Below are positions 30,563 through 42,577 of a DNA stretch of 51,585 nucleotides, piece after piece. The notes beneath the pieces were generated by a model. The model ran no database searches. It was not told the origin of the DNA and saw nothing but the letters and a program-made list of their open reading frames with translations. The translations under genes were made by a program, and so were the position numbers. Source of the stretch: Cytidiella melzeri (taxonomy: Eukaryota; Basidiomycota; Agaricomycetes; Polyporales; Irpicaceae); NCBI GenBank assembly GCA_022592445.1, contig JABYQR010000317.1, positions 1 to 51,585 on the forward strand, read 5' to 3'. Within the stretch, counting starts at the first letter, position 1; each line of letters opens with the position of its first letter.

Positions 30563-30997
30563 GTTAATGTTCGACATTGCTCTTGCGTTTATACCCGATA
30601 GTGTAGTTGTCATTTGCTCGTCGCTTTGTTTGTGCCCGTGCTGATACCTGAGCCCACGTCATTCAATTGCTCATTGTTTGTTCTGCTTGCTTTCCGTATA
30701 CCTCCTTTAGTATTGTGCCCTTGGACCACTGCTTTGACTGCGCTCTTTCTCATACCTCTTCTTGCTTTCCCATGCTTGCTACCGTCGATATTCTGTTGCT
30801 CTTGCTTTGAGCTCACCGCTGCTTTTGTTTCTGCTTACTCCACATCCTAATCTTGTCGCTCATTGCTCTTGTCGGACTCTCTTTTGGATTACAATGCCAT
30901 CAGTTGCACTATTCAACGCCAGGACCTGCCAGTACGCCGCTTGCATAAGCATCCAGACACGAACTGATGAGTACCAATCTGTTACTGAGCTACTGCC
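30563..30997. other. Pyrimidine-rich stretch without a gene
   Basis: T- and C-rich sequence with hydrophobic chance frames; nothing recognised. Confidence 0.4.
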
Positions 30998-31235
30998 CGC
31001 CCGATGGCAGGGAATTGTCTACACAATGTTGGAACTTTGGATATCAGCCTGACACTGAACAATCTGACCTCTGCCCAATGTCGAAAAACTGTCGTTGTGT
31101 TGTGACAACAAGGCTAGCCCGATGGCAGGGAGTTGTCTACACAATGTTGGAACTTTGGATATCAGCCTGACACTGAACAATCTGACCTCTGCCCATTATC
31201 GAAAATCTGTCGTTGCGTTGTGACAACAAGGCTAG
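30998..31235. repeat. 118-bp direct tandem duplication
   Basis: Two adjacent units share CCGATGGCAGGGARTTGTCT (starting 31001 and 31119) and continue nearly identical to GTGACAACAAGGCTAG. Only a few positions differ, so the duplication is recent. Confidence 0.9.
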
Positions 31236-31653
31236 GCAGTCATTGGATGAAAATATTGGCCTGACATTCGACAGGCCAACCTTGAATAAACATAGCGCGG
31301 CAAACATCGGGATATCACTATATACACATTACCCCGACAACTCAATCGTTTGATATCGTTCTACTACCAGCGTCGCCTGGGCGTGTACAGGTACATTACC
31401 AAGTGAGAGTGGAGGAGGTGGGCCGGGGTACTTGTAATTACGCCACACTACAAACCGCATCACTGGTTTGTAAGACAGGGGAAATGTGACACGCTGTTAT
31501 CACGTCGAGAGCATGATGTTGGCACACGAAATGAATGGAACCTCAAAGCTTTCAATGTGTAGGGTGGACCTAATCTTGAGTAGCAATCGTTGTCAGCACA
31601 AAGGAGCCTGGAATCCTCGCGAGAAAATAAATACCTGAAGGTGACCAAAACCT

Positions 31654-32181
31654 CTAGCTATGCAATGTCAGAAGCTTTTTTGGTACATTAGTGAATCCCA
31701 TGACAACCAGTACCCATGAGCAGCAGAGCTGCTCGTGCAAGCGACGGGCAGTGTGAATTGGTCCTCGAACACGACGTTTGGAATGAGTTGCGCGAGTACT
31801 AACAAGGGTAGGGTGCTTTTTGCGAAATCTGGCAACCCACTTCAAGCTCGGTAACGTTTCTGACAACTTTTCGACCTTCACCTGCACTCCCTGTTGGCTG
31901 ACAGGTGTTCCTTGGGCTGCCCAGAAACACAGCCATGTTACAAAGACGGCTTCCTGCGGCAACGACAATAACCGCTTCTTCTTTTGAGCGACTCTGGCCG
32001 GACAGTTGAGGAATTTATAGCGACGACGGAATGTTTGATAGTCGACATCGAATCGAGTGGCAGCTGCGAACATGGTGACATTCTTCTGTCGCCGCAAGTA
32101 TCGACAGCCCTCCTCAATACGGGCCTCCTGTCCCACCTTTTGACGAACTTTATCGACACGCAATGCCTTCGCCTTTGGCAT
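31654..32181 (-). pseudogene. Pogo-like (Tc1/mariner) transposase N-terminus with Psq and CENP-B type DNA-binding motifs
   Basis: The frame starts at the ATG at 32181. Residues 20-60 form a Psq-type helix-turn-helix (MFAAATRFDVDYQTFRRRYK). Residues 75-135 match the CENP-B/Tc5 DNA-binding half (VFVTWLCFWAAQGTPVS, WVARFRKKHPTL). In fungi this pair precedes a DDE nuclease. Here the frame ends at 31654 after about 175 residues and no DDE block follows in any frame, so the catalytic domain is lost. It could be a dead fragment or, less likely, a stand-alone DNA-binding protein. Confidence 0.6.
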
Positions 32182-34999
32182 CGTCGCGTCAATACGTTCA
32201 GGTAGGAGCTGGAGGCCGCGTATGAAGGGACGTGTCTTCCGTGGACAAAGTCACAACACCGCGATATTGTATTATATATATTGTAATTTTCACGCATCCA
32301 CCGCAGTGCCACTTGGTACATTAAAAGTGGTCATTTGGAGACTTTGAATCCATGGCCACTGCGCAGACGTCATGAAGTCTGCATCAATCGGACTTTGAAT
32401 CAGTGTCACTCTGCTCGCTCTGCTGGTCACGCAGATTCACAACTTTGTCTCTCTAGCTCGATTGAGTGCACCAACTATAAATCAAGGCTTACAAGTGTAT
32501 ACAATACTATCAGAAAGGTTACCACCAAGCTTTTCGAGCAGACCACTGGCCGACATCTCTGGGATCTGAGAGATTTGATGTAGCAATGAGAACAAAAAAA
32601 ACACCGGTAACACTCGGTAGCCCGCATCCCCCCTTTGAATATTTAGAAAAGTAGACAGCTATGTCTGTGATGAGTGTTCACATGTAATTCTACTCTTCCC
32701 GGTACGAAAACACTAATGCGGAAGCAGCAGGAATGTGATTATCAAATGTTGTCCAGTTTGCAAAAGATGTCCCATCACAGTAAGTTATCATTGTTAACTG
32801 TCCCTCGGTGTTTTTTGGTGTCATAGTGCGTGGCCATTGGCCAACATATATATATGTAGATACGGGGGAACATTATGAATGGAATGGATGCAATAGAATA
32901 TATATATAAGGATAAGTACAACTCACCCTGTGCCTACTGACGAGAAATGAACGTTCCAACGCGCCCCCACTGCAGTAACGGAACAGGCAAGTGTTTTCCG
33001 AGGTCCATTCCACAGACATCCAAGCCCGCGGAGCTCTCAATTTCAATGATGACACTTCGAAGTTCGGTATGATGATGATGATGATGGTTTCCATGGGCAT
33101 GGTGAAAACCCAACAAAACAAGAAAAAGTGGAACAAGAAAATAACTTCATGCCACAGTCAGTCACGGTCAAAGTCCAGTTTGCGTTCTTAGACCCCCCTT
33201 CGATCTCTACGGAACAAGCGGGTGAGTGATACCATGAAAACAACTGGGCAGTGGGTAAACCTGTGTGGCTAATAACAAACCTGGAAACCTATGATACATC
33301 TTGGCCGCCGGTTGCAGCCTTTCCACACCTCGGGCCTTTCCCCAAGAACGGCATTTCGCTCTTTCCGAAAGCAGTGTCAGCCTAGCGATTGATCGTTGTA
33401 ATCCCAAGTACAGTAGATGTGTTACGCTGGTATTGTAAAAGTTGAGTTAACCACGGCAAAAGCAAGATCAAACGGGGGTGGGCGCAGATGTCCGTGGAGG
33501 GTATCAAGTACACAGGAACGGGGTGGTTTCGGCCTTTGCTTGCTGTACACAACAGTATGATGATGTATGTACCTACATAGCCAAACCCGCCGTCTGCATC
33601 TGGACAACAACTGGACAGTTAGTCGCCCCTGCGCAGAAAACTATGTGGTACACCACTTCGGAGGGCCAGGCACAAGAATCCAATCGAACGCAAACTGTTC
33701 CGCGGTGATCGAACGTTGGATATATAGTATATTGTCGGAATCCTCGCATGAGAACAAGAAGAAGGGGGGGAAATCGTCAGGATGCGGGACCGTAATAGAC
33801 GGATCCAAGGTGACGTACGTACTCTGGAAAGATCCCTTGTTGTTTTGGGAAGTTGCTGCGCTGTGCTGCGACACCGCCAGCTGCACAGGTTGAGTCACAC
33901 ATATCGGTGAGCGGTTGTTTGCAACAAGATCAGATCATACATATATGCGCCCACGCCCTGCAGCTATTCCGTTGAACGAATTTCCATTTTCATTTTGTTG
34001 GAAGATCAGTACCCCGCAGTCAGAGGACAATTGTGAAACGATGGGCACGTAAGTTGTGAACAACGGAACGAAGCGAACAGCCGCTCACACTGATCTGTCG
34101 CCCGGGGTGCTTTAGCACCAACGCCGGAAGGAGCACAGCTGTAACATGTTAAAATGAACCGCCGGCGCAAAAGCCTTGTGGGCATCGCAATACGGTTCTT
34201 GACATGTGTGTTATATTCCTGTTCCACACCGTTCTTGGGGTGGCAGACAAGTGCTTGGACAACGGCGCCGGGGGAACCGCCATTTGATGACTTCCTTCAG
34301 TCTAATCACTGTTTCGAACTCAACATCGCGTATGCCGAAGCCAACCCACATCTCGTAAAAAAACAAAACGTTATTGCACAATACCTACCACTGTAAACCC
34401 GAGCATTACAATATATCATTGAGCAAACTTTATCTCACACAATCTCTGTACCTGGAAAGTTATAAACACCCGGCACCCGCGATAATGGTCCGCGGGCCAC
34501 TTTATCTTGCATGGTAATACAATTTATTATCTCCGCCCATAGTTTACATTGCACGATAATCTCGCCGCCGGTAGTTTATATTGTCATACACATCAATGCA
34601 ATGTTTTCAAGGCAGTAGTTCTCGCATTAGGGTGCATAGCAATAATGGCAATGAATTGAACAGCGCAATGGCGAGAACATCAGCTAATTAATAATACAGC
34701 GCGAGCACGGTGAAAGAAATAGTTGGTTTTTTCAGTCGGTAACAATGCAGAACAAGAGTGTTTGCTTGGTGCAGATTTTTTTGCTTACCTGCGAGGGCTA
34801 GCAGCGCATCGGTTGACTTTAAAAGTGTTGCAACTTGAATTCCACTTGGGACGCCGGGGATTGAAGCCATGGAGAAGAAAAGAGTAGCATGGGAAGATCT
34901 GCCTTTCAGAGTTCAAACGTTCAAGTGCGGCTCACCACTCATGGGCCAACTCAGTCGAAAATTGAATGTAATCTGGTGAAGCTATATCAAATATGAAGG
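32182..34999. other. Low-gene stretch with simple repeats
   Basis: No recognisable gene. It contains TA-rich runs (near 32852 and 32899), an ATG trinucleotide run (33069-33085) and many short frames. A possible minus-strand first exon (MASIPGVPSGIQVATLL.., 34870-34787, followed by a GTAAGC donor) has no convincing continuation. An alternative minus frame near 32940-33060 (VIIEIESSAGLDVCGMD) could be an exon relic. Confidence 0.4.
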
Positions 35000-35309
35000 T
35001 TTGGTCTCAGCTATATGACGCACCATCAGATCGGCTTTGGGTGTGGTGTTCGCTGATCCGCCGTCCAATCAGTCAGACCTGCACCTTCATCACGACTTGC
35101 CCCAACAGACCCAGCAGATGCGCAGTGGAATCTAATGTGTGTCGGCAATGTTTTCAACATTTGACAACTCAAAGACGTACGCAACAAGCTCGACAACGTT
35201 GAGGCATATTCGAGTGTTGGTGGTGGGCCGAATGACAGTTTAGGTAGCAGAAGAAGCTGGCTTGACGACGCTATCGAGAAGTGAGCCACTGATGACAGTA
35301 GCCATAGGT

Positions 35310-36050
35310 TACTCACATTTCCGAGGCTTTGGTGTCACAGCAACCTTGGCGATTCGCCCTCGAGTTCGGGTGGGAGCAGCACGAGCTGTGGCTTGACGTT
35401 TCCCAGTCACCTTTCTTGCGGTTTGTCCTTTGCTAGCGGTTGATAAAACGGTCTTGCCCAACGACTGCCGTGGCATCGGCGATATAATGCGCTTCAATAT
35501 ACTGCAAGCCTCTTCAACGTACAAGACTATACGAGAGCATTGTGGCGCCTGTGGCTGCTGGTGTACTGAATGGGCCATCCAAAGCTTGAAAGCTGTCCGG
35601 TATTGACCACAGTATTCAGAGAGGCCTGCATCGAGTCCAAGATCCTGTGAACGTGATTATGAGGTTATCAAAAGGAGAAAGCGTCAACCTCGGACGCACT
35701 TCAGCTTGCAAGATAGTGTCTGCCTCCAGCGCGAATTTCTCAACATCATCCACAAGACACATTCCTTTTCCGGCAGTCGAACTCGTGAGCTCAAAGCACT
35801 TGAGCATAACCCGTGCCCTGCGAACTGGCATTTTCTGTGGAGGGTATACTTCAAGAGTGTCTTGTAGTATTCTGCATATCGCATTGTGAACAGCTGGCTT
35901 CCATTTGCTGCTGTCGAGGCTTTCAGCTTGCCTCTCAAGTAAGGCTCAGAGGACAGCGTTACTTACAGAGTCGCTAACATTGGCTATACGCTGTGCTTTC
36001 AGCGACACCTCCTCGGCAGGCAAGAAGAGGTCGCAAATCCCCATGTAAGT
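35310..36050 (-). pseudogene. Separase-like (ESP1/Cut1) internal fragment
   Basis: Minus-strand exons resemble the helical repeat region of fungal separase, the protease that cleaves cohesin at anaphase. The order is CDLFLPAEEVSLKAQRIANV (36040-35985), AESLDSSKWKPAVHNAICRI with LQDTLEVYPPQKMPVRRARV (35930-35810), CFELTSSTAGKG and an EADTILQAE helix, then, after an intron, DLGLDAGLSEYCGQYRTAFK (35645-35585) and a basic, Ser/Thr-rich region ending near 35310. The catalytic caspase-like domain is absent. The family is assigned from remembered motifs. The fragment lies about 470 bp left of the chromovirus array. Confidence 0.5.
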
Positions 36051-36120
36051 CATTCAATCTATGACGGTAGCGATATGCTTCGTGGAGGGAGAATTGTAGG
36101 AAGGGAAGTACGGAAAGAAT

Positions 36121-36516
36121 CTATTGAATGAGACTGTATGCGCGAAAAAAAAAATTGGCGTGCATACAGTGAATGTGGCATGTTGAACAGACTTGCACGG
36201 GTGAATGTGGTGTCGCGTGAGGTCTATGACCGCACTCAGAGAGTCGAGTGGACGTTCGAGCCAATCTTGGAGGGTGTTGTTGTTGTTGAGCAGCGGGGGA
36301 GAGAGAGAGAAGATGGTGGTTGGGGGGAGACGACGACGACGAGAGCGAGAGCGCCGAGGACGGGGAAGGGAAGCGTGAAGGGAGTCGATCCACCACGTCA
36401 AAGTGAACCAAACTGCGTTGAGCGAGAAAGACAGTTTCCCGATTTGTGCAGAAGATGCCTTGATTAGGCAGTGGGTGACTCACGTGTTTCTGTGGAAGGC
36501 TAATCGGAGGATTCTC
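36121..36516 (+). other. GA-rich stretch and left flank of the chromovirus insertion
   Basis: The stretch holds purine-rich low-complexity sequence (about 36290-36370) and ends with the target duplication TTCTC (36512-36516). A plus-strand frame (VNVVSREVYDRTQRVEWTF, 36195-36255) reads plausibly, but its family is unknown. The continuation at 48733 suggests a plus-strand gene once crossed this site. Confidence 0.3.
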
Positions 36517-37276
36517 TGTCACGGAGACGAAGCTCGACGCAACTAAAAGGGACATGATGTGGATATCGACAAGGAGGTGGTGGCAGGCGTGTAGCACAAT
36601 GCTCTCACCAGCTATCAGACTTTATACAAGTTATCTAGCCCAGTAAAGACCAAGTTAGTATTGTGACTACCAGCTATGTAGTACAAGAGGGGGTTGCTTA
36701 CCTAGCCCAGTAAAGACCAAGAGGTCGAGATGGGGGGCTAGGAGCGTACATGCAGCAGTATATATAGACTTCAGGGACCTGCGCACAGACCATGTTGAGG
36801 GCAGGCTTTGCAAGAAGCCGTGTGAGCGAAGAACAAAAGAACTACCTAAAGGAGAACAATAGCTATTGTCTAGACCTTGCCAAGAACTCTGCTCGTGAGA
36901 GAATCTATCTAAAAGGAGACCAACTATTGTATTCCATTCCCACACCTGTGAGAACATCCTTCCATAAAGAGAACAATAAGGAAAGAACAATAAGGAGCCC
37001 ATGTGGACAGTATCTATGACGTCAAACCCTAGCTATGGGCTGAGCCATGTGCTTGTAGCCATGTGGTCTTACTTAAGCTAAGTCACATGCCAGTGTGACG
37101 TAGTAGCAAGTAATGTGACCGTGTGGAGCGTCTAAGCCACGTGGTACGGGCGCTTAATAGACGTGAAAAGGGAGTTTATGCAGAGAAGGTTGCAACTGAG
37201 CTGCAGCCCGGAGTTTTACAGATAAAAACAAGAGGTAAATTGCGAAAATTAAGGGCTAGTCAGGCCATCCATGACA
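36517..37276 (-). repeat. Chromovirus LTR-a (3' LTR)
   Basis: Starts TGTCACGGAGACG and ends CCATCCATGACA on the plus strand. It has a TATA box at 36759-36766 for minus-strand transcription and AGGTCGAGAT (36722-36731) about 30 nt downstream. A polypurine tract lies just outside its right end, so it is a 3' LTR. Confidence 0.93.
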
Positions 37277-37292
37277 TTACCCCCCTCCTAAA
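37277..37292 (-). other. Chromovirus polypurine tract
   Basis: On the minus strand the sequence TTTTAGGAGGGGGGTAA abuts LTR-a, the expected site for plus-strand priming. LTR-b and LTR-c lack this tract on that side. Confidence 0.75.
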
Positions 37293-37441
37293 ATCGAGCG
37301 TCCTCGCGAAGCATCACTGTGCTGTGGTGATAGAGGTCTTCTACCCGTCTACAGGGATTCAGCAGAATTGCCCCGATTGTCTAGTCAGAAGGATGCTAGG
37401 AAGTTTCTCCCCTTCTGGTGTCGTTGACTCGATGTTCCCCG

Positions 37442-40400
37442 TCAGTGTGATGTTCTTGAGATATCCAGACCAATGTGTTTGCCTTCATCCCAACTAAGAT
37501 CGTATGTAGATGGATAGATCGTGCGAAGGAACGCGGGGTCGGTCTGGGTATTGAATTCCCGAAAGTGCGAGCGGAGATCCGCAAAGAGTGAAGCTTTGAT
37601 GACCCGGGGCGCTCCGGGGTTTGCTTTGTAGAAGTCGCCAATTGCTTCTTGACTATTCTCGAGGTTTTCGACTGGTTCCCAGCTATTGTGTCCGTCTGAA
37701 TACCCTTCCCATTTGACTAGGAATTGTAGCTTCTTCCATCGTCCATGTAGCCTGCTGTCTAGCACCTTCTCAACGACGTACTGCTCTTCTCCTTCTATGA
37801 CGATAGGATCAGGAGGTGGAGGTACGTCTTTGCCGTTGTCGTGCCAGGGACTTAGACGGTTGATGTGGAAGATGGGGTGGATGCGGAGATAGCTGGGTAA
37901 ATCGAGTTTGTAATCGAGATCGCCAATGCGTTCGATGACCTTGTACGGGCCGAGTTGTCGAGGACCGAGTTTAGGGGTAGCCTGGTGGATCTGGACGTTC
38001 TTAGCGTTTAGCCAGACCATGTCCCCTACTTGGAAGACGCGTGGAGAACGCTTCTCAGACTCGTAGAGTTGCTTCATCTTTTCTTTGCTTAGACGAAGAG
38101 CTGCTTCAGTCTCCTTTCGTACCCGAGCCATATTATCAAGGCGTTCATCGAGTGAAGGGATATTGCTTCGCTTGCCAACCGGTATAGTGAAGTCGGGGCG
38201 ATATCCGTAGATGACCTCAAACGGTGTTTGTGAATTACCCGCATGTACTCGCGAGTTGAGTGCAAACTCAGCCGCCGGTAGATGATCGACCCAGTCGTCT
38301 TGTCTTTGCTGACAGAATAGACGCAGGTACTGTTCGATATCCTGGTTTTTGCGTTCGACTTTGCCATTTCCTTGCGGATGATAGGCAGTCGTAAAACCAG
38401 TCTCTATGCCTAAGCAGTGATAGAGCGCACGCATGAAGCGCGCTGCAAACTGGGGTCCTCGGTCAGAGAACACCTTCTTGGGAATGCCGTGAAGTCGGAA
38501 TACTTCTTTGTAATGTAGATCGGCAATCCCCTCAGCGTTAACCTTAGTGGTAGGGATGATGTGCGTTTGATCGGAGTAATGGTCGACGTAGACCGCAATC
38601 GAATCAAATCCCTTAGAAGGTGGTAGCTGAGTGATGAGATCTACTCCGACGTGTTCCCAAGGTCCAGCCGGAGTTTCCTGAGGCTGTAGTACTGCTTTAG
38701 GGTGCGGAGCTGACTTATAGCGTTGACAGCGATCACAACCTAGTACGTAAGTCTCAACGAAGGCATTCATCTTTGGCCACCAATAGTGTCGTGAGACTAG
38801 CTCTATGGTGCCGTGTTTGCCCGGATGACCAGCGGCGGGGGTGTCATGGCAAGATTTGACAATTTCGTGACGGAGCTCTTTGTTGTTAGGGATGTAGAGT
38901 TTTCCCTTGTAATAGATCAGCCCGTCACTCTCTTCCCATTCGAGTAAACCGCCGACAAGTTTGCGAGGACCCTTCTTGCGAAGGGTAGCGAGAGCTTGTG
39001 CGACTTCTGCTTCTTGCTCCGTGCATTCTCGGATCTTTGATTCGAGTGGAGAAGCAGTGGCGAGCGCACTGGTAGCGAGGATCCGGAAGTGTTCCGGTTT
39101 CAGTACCACCTGATCCTTGTTGTCTTCTTCGTCCGTGACAGCGTGAGAGTGAAGACGAGAGAGAGGATCAGCATGTATCATGGTACTACCGGGCTTGTGT
39201 ACCAACACGAAGTCGAAGTCAGCCAAAAGTAATGACCAATGTGCTTGACGTCGAGTGAGGTGTTGCGCAGTCTTCCAGTACTGCAGGTTTGCGTGATCTA
39301 TCCAGATCTCAAACGGTTCCTTGAGCCCCTCAAGGTAGTGGCACCAATCTTTGAGAGCTTCGGTGATGGCTAACATCTCCCGATCAAAGATTTCGTAGTT
39401 ACGCTCAGCTTCAGTCATAGATGCGGACCGGTAGGCAATAGGGTGGTAGAATCCATCTTCCTTCGATTTCTGGGAGATGATTCCGCCGGTTGCATAGCCC
39501 GAAGCATCGACTTCTAGACGTGTAGGGAGTTCAGGGTCCCAGACTGCCAAGATAGGCTTAGTGGTAAAGGCCTTCTTTAGCAGTGTGAAGGCAGTCTGCT
39601 GTGCTGGACCCCAGACGAACGGTACGTCCTTCTTAGTCAGGTCGTGTAGAGGCCGTGCGTGCTTTGAGAAGTCTTGAATGAAGCGGCAATAGAAGTTGGC
39701 AAACCCGATGAATCCTCTGACTTCTTTGAGGTTCTTGGGTGTGGGCCACGTAGAAACTGCTTGGACTTTGACAGGGTCCATAGCTACTTCGCTAGCGCGA
39801 ATGATCAACCCGAGGTACTCTATCTCAGATTTCTCAAACTCGCACTTTTCTGGACGAAGATACAGATCGTGTTGCTGAAGTCGCTCAAGGACTTCATGAA
39901 CAACCTTGCGGTGCTCTGTCAGGTTGTTACTCCAGATCAAGATATCATCTAGATAGACAGCCACCTTGCCCTCGGCCACTAGGCCGGCGAAGATGTTGTC
40001 CATCAGAGCTTGGAAGGTAGCGGGTGAGTTTGTGAGACCGAAGAACATGACTTTAGGTTCGAAGAGTCCTCGGTTAGTAACGAAAGCCGCTTTGTATTCA
40101 TCTCCTTCTTTGATGCGGACATTGTGATATCCCCAACGAACATCGAACTTGGTGAAGATCTTTGCACCCTTGAGCTTGTTGATAATGTCGGTAGCAAGCG
40201 GTAGTGGGTAACATTCTTTACCGTGATGTCGTTGAGTTTCCGGTAGTCCTGAATAAGTCGGAGTTTGTTGTCCTTCTTTTTGATGAAAAAGACCGGAGAA
40301 GCCATCGGAGACTTAGAAGGCGTGATGTAACCTTTTGACAGGTTCTCCTGAATGAACTTGTCAAGCTCGGCTTGTTCATTCAGGGGCATAGGATAAACTT

Positions 40401-41244
40401 TCGATTTGATGGTCTCAGGAGCGTCTGGTTTGAGATCAATCGAATGGTCCCAGGGCTGATGCTGGGGTAGCCGATTAGACTCTTCCTCAGAGAAGACTTT
40501 AGCGTGTCTGTGATACTCTGATGGAACGATGTCTTCGAAGGAGCGCTGAGCTTTAGCTTCGTTTGCTTCGGCAGCAAGCTTAGTAGAGTAGGTGAAGCCG
40601 GCCATACACCAGACTTCGTCAGTGGTGTCTTGGATAATACCGGCTTTGACCCACTGTCTACGTTCTTTGCGGTTACCGTCAACCTTCTGGAAAGGTTCAT
40701 CAGGAGATTCTTCCGAGCCGCTCGGAATTGTCATTTCTCCTTTTTCCCAGTTAACGGTAGGGTTTACGCGCTTGAGCCATGGTAGCCCAAGAATGACGTC
40801 TTCTGGTCCTAAGTCCGTGACAAGAAACTCTGCCTTTTCCGTGTGATCTCCGACTGTGAGTGTGAGGCGAACGAAGTGCGTTAATCCACCAGCTTTATTC
40901 TTAGTTCCGTCAATGTTATGCAATGAGATGACCCTTTTGAGCGGGTGCTGAATAATCTTATGCTTTTTGACGAACTGGTGACTGATGAATAAAGCCGTAG
41001 CTCCTGAATCGATCATAGCAGGAACGCGAATGCTTCTATTCAGACCTTTAACTAGTACATGTACACGGAAATGAGACGATAACCGATCTAGCGACGATAT
41101 AGTACACGAGGAGATAGTAGACGATGGGCATGGAGTAGACGTTGTACACGAGGAAGACGAGGCAGAAGACGGGGACGACGAAGGAAGCAAGGACAGGGTA
41201 TCTGGGGGACTCGCAGCTGCGGCTGTGTCACGAGTCCGCTTCAA
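37442..41244 (-). pseudogene. Chromovirus pol, copy 1: protease, RT, RNase H, integrase, chromodomain; one frameshift
   Basis: The frame opens in the -1 frame at the gag stop (near 41244). Domains in order: Ser-rich linker; aspartic protease (VPAMIDSGATALFISHQ); RT (SPVFFIKKKDNKLRLIQDYR, catalytic YLDD in VAVYLDDILIWS); RNase H (NYEIFDREMLAITEALKDW); integrase with HHCC finger (ending CDRCQRY) and DDE residues in GVDLITQLP, FSDRGPQFA and HPQGNGKVERKNQD; and a C-terminal chromodomain (EKVLDSRLHGRWKKLQFLVK, WEPVENL), ending TGA at 37442. A one-base deletion near 40212, seen by comparison with copy 2, breaks RT after ITVKN. Otherwise it is open. The chromodomain places it among chromoviruses, which target histone-marked chromatin. 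Confidence 0.93.
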
Positions 41245-41250
41245 AAAACC
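41241..41250 (-). promoter_or_regulatory. Predicted -1 frameshift site, gag to pol, copy 1
   Basis: The minus strand reads GCG GTT TTT TGA at the end of gag. A one-base back-slip on the run of six T moves from TTT into TTG AAG CGG, the open pol frame. The +1 frame stops within four codons. The same bases occur in copy 2. Confidence 0.6.
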
Positions 41251-42491
41251 GCATTAATTTTTGCTGCCATCTCATCCATTTGCTTTTTCTGTATGTCAAG
41301 CATGTCCTTGAGCGCAGCAATTTTAGCATCCTTGTCGTTGGACGCGTCTTGCTTGGCTGCAGTAGTAGTGGTCGACGAGGTCGACGAGGTTGCAGCGACT
41401 TTTTGTCCCTTAGGGACGCCTTGGAGCCGTTTCAGGCAAACTGCCCCCCAGTGACCGGTACCACCGCAGTGGTTGCAGACCGGGTCGTCTGGGTGCTTTG
41501 AATCCCTCTTCTTGTGGCTCTCAGAACCACAAACCGAGCAGCGCTTGCTCATCTCCTTCTTCCATCTCTGGAAGATCTCTTGCTTGCCTAGCCCTGCGAA
41601 GAGCGCATCGAAGGAGGCAGAGAAACGGGAGGCGTCGATCTCCATAGCGTTGGGATCGCGGAAGGCCTGCTGGTGGGACTTGCCGTGTCCCGACGAGCTG
41701 TCAACCATGACTTTGCCTGTGCTATTTCGCAGATTGGCGAGCTGAGCGTCAACTGCTTTACACTGCTCCTTCAGTGCATCATAGGTTGTAGCGCGGGTCT
41801 GGAAGTAAGAGACGCGCTGAAGGTACTCTGTACTCAAGCTCGACTTGAGACGGTCGAAAAGGTCCTGCTGGCTCCAGCCAGTGCGAGGGGCCCAGGTCTC
41901 GAACTCCGAGATGTGGGCGGCGAATGTCTTGTTACCCTGCTTCATGCCGGTAACCTTAGTCTTGGCCTCCATGACCGCGTCAATAGGCTCAAACTTTGCC
42001 TTGAAGGCCTCGATAAACGTGTCCCAGTCATTTCCAAATGCTGGTTTGCTATTGGCCAACTCCTCGATGTGAGGGCGAGCCCAGTCGGCAGCGTCGTCCT
42101 GCATAAACGACAAGGCGCTGGTGATGAGTTTGTGAGGATCGAAGATCCTCGCGCCATTGTTGTCCACTCGGACCTGGCCTTGCGCGTCTTGCTGGAAGAA
42201 CACTTTTCCTTGATTTTGCGCCCATACTATGAACGCGTGGCGGAAGAGCCGGGCTTCCGACGAGGTTTTCCCCTTGAAGGAGACTGGTTTCTCGACGATG
42301 CTTCTTTCCCGAGAAACGTGGGTAGCAGCGGCAACCGCCGGTGCCTGTGCAGCTGCAAGTGCAGCCACCTGATTGGTAAGGTCTACCATTTTTTGTGTCA
42401 GGACGCCTAACATATTTAAGACGTCTTGCTGGCTCAGGTTGGCAACTGGGGCAGCAGGGGCAGCAGGGGCGGCGGGCTGATTGGGATCCAT
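41241..42491 (-). CDS. Chromovirus gag, copy 1
   Basis: A 416-residue frame from the ATG at 42491 (MDPNQPAAP) with Ala/Pro repeats at the start, a capsid-like core (EKPVSFKGKTSSEARLFRHA, AADWARPHIEELANSKPAFG, DRLKSSLSTEYLQRVSYFQ), and two knuckles. The first, CSVCGSESHKKRDSKH, lacks the usual last Cys; the second, CNHCGGTGHWGAVC, is a perfect CX2CX4HX4C. The C-terminus is a helical segment rich in Lys and Asp. It ends at a TGA that overlaps the T-run slip site leading into pol. The pre-gag Cys segment of copy 2 is mostly deleted here. Confidence 0.9.
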   Translation of the reverse strand: MDPNQPAAPAAPAAPVANLSQQDVLNMLGVLTQKMVDLTNQVAALAAAQAPAVAAATHVSRERSIVEKPVSFKGKTSSEARLFRHAFIVWAQNQGKVFFQQDAQGQVRVDNNGARIFDPHKLITSALSFMQDDAADWARPHIEELANSKPAFGNDWDTFIEAFKAKFEPIDAVMEAKTKVTGMKQGNKTFAAHISEFETWAPRTGWSQQDLFDRLKSSLSTEYLQRVSYFQTRATTYDALKEQCKAVDAQLANLRNSTGKVMVDSSSGHGKSHQQAFRDPNAMEIDASRFSASFDALFAGLGKQEIFQRWKKEMSKRCSVCGSESHKKRDSKHPDDPVCNHCGGTGHWGAVCLKRLQGVPKGQKVAATSSTSSTTTTAAKQDASNDKDAKIAALKDMLDIQKKQMDEMAAKINAVF

Positions 42492-42577
42492 GTCGTCTGT
42501 GACCGTGCTCGAATCGAAGAAATGTATGTAATTGTAGCAGGGGATTTAGACGACGTGGTGGCAAACTGTGGACGTGT

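Noticed and set aside
33069..33085. Poly-His frame on the minus strand
   Set aside because: It comes from an ATG trinucleotide run and carries no other support.
36290..36370. Arg/Ser-rich minus-strand frame resembling an SR domain
   Set aside because: The stretch is GA/GAC low-complexity sequence; any frame looks biased.
36792..37019. 75-residue plus-strand frame present three times (also 43723 and 48248)
   Set aside because: It is antisense inside the three chromovirus LTRs and has no coding support beyond LTR identity.
41673..42410. 245-codon plus-strand frame, and its partner at 46275-46781
   Set aside because: Antisense shadows of gag, which reads as a proper capsid and knuckle protein on the minus strand.
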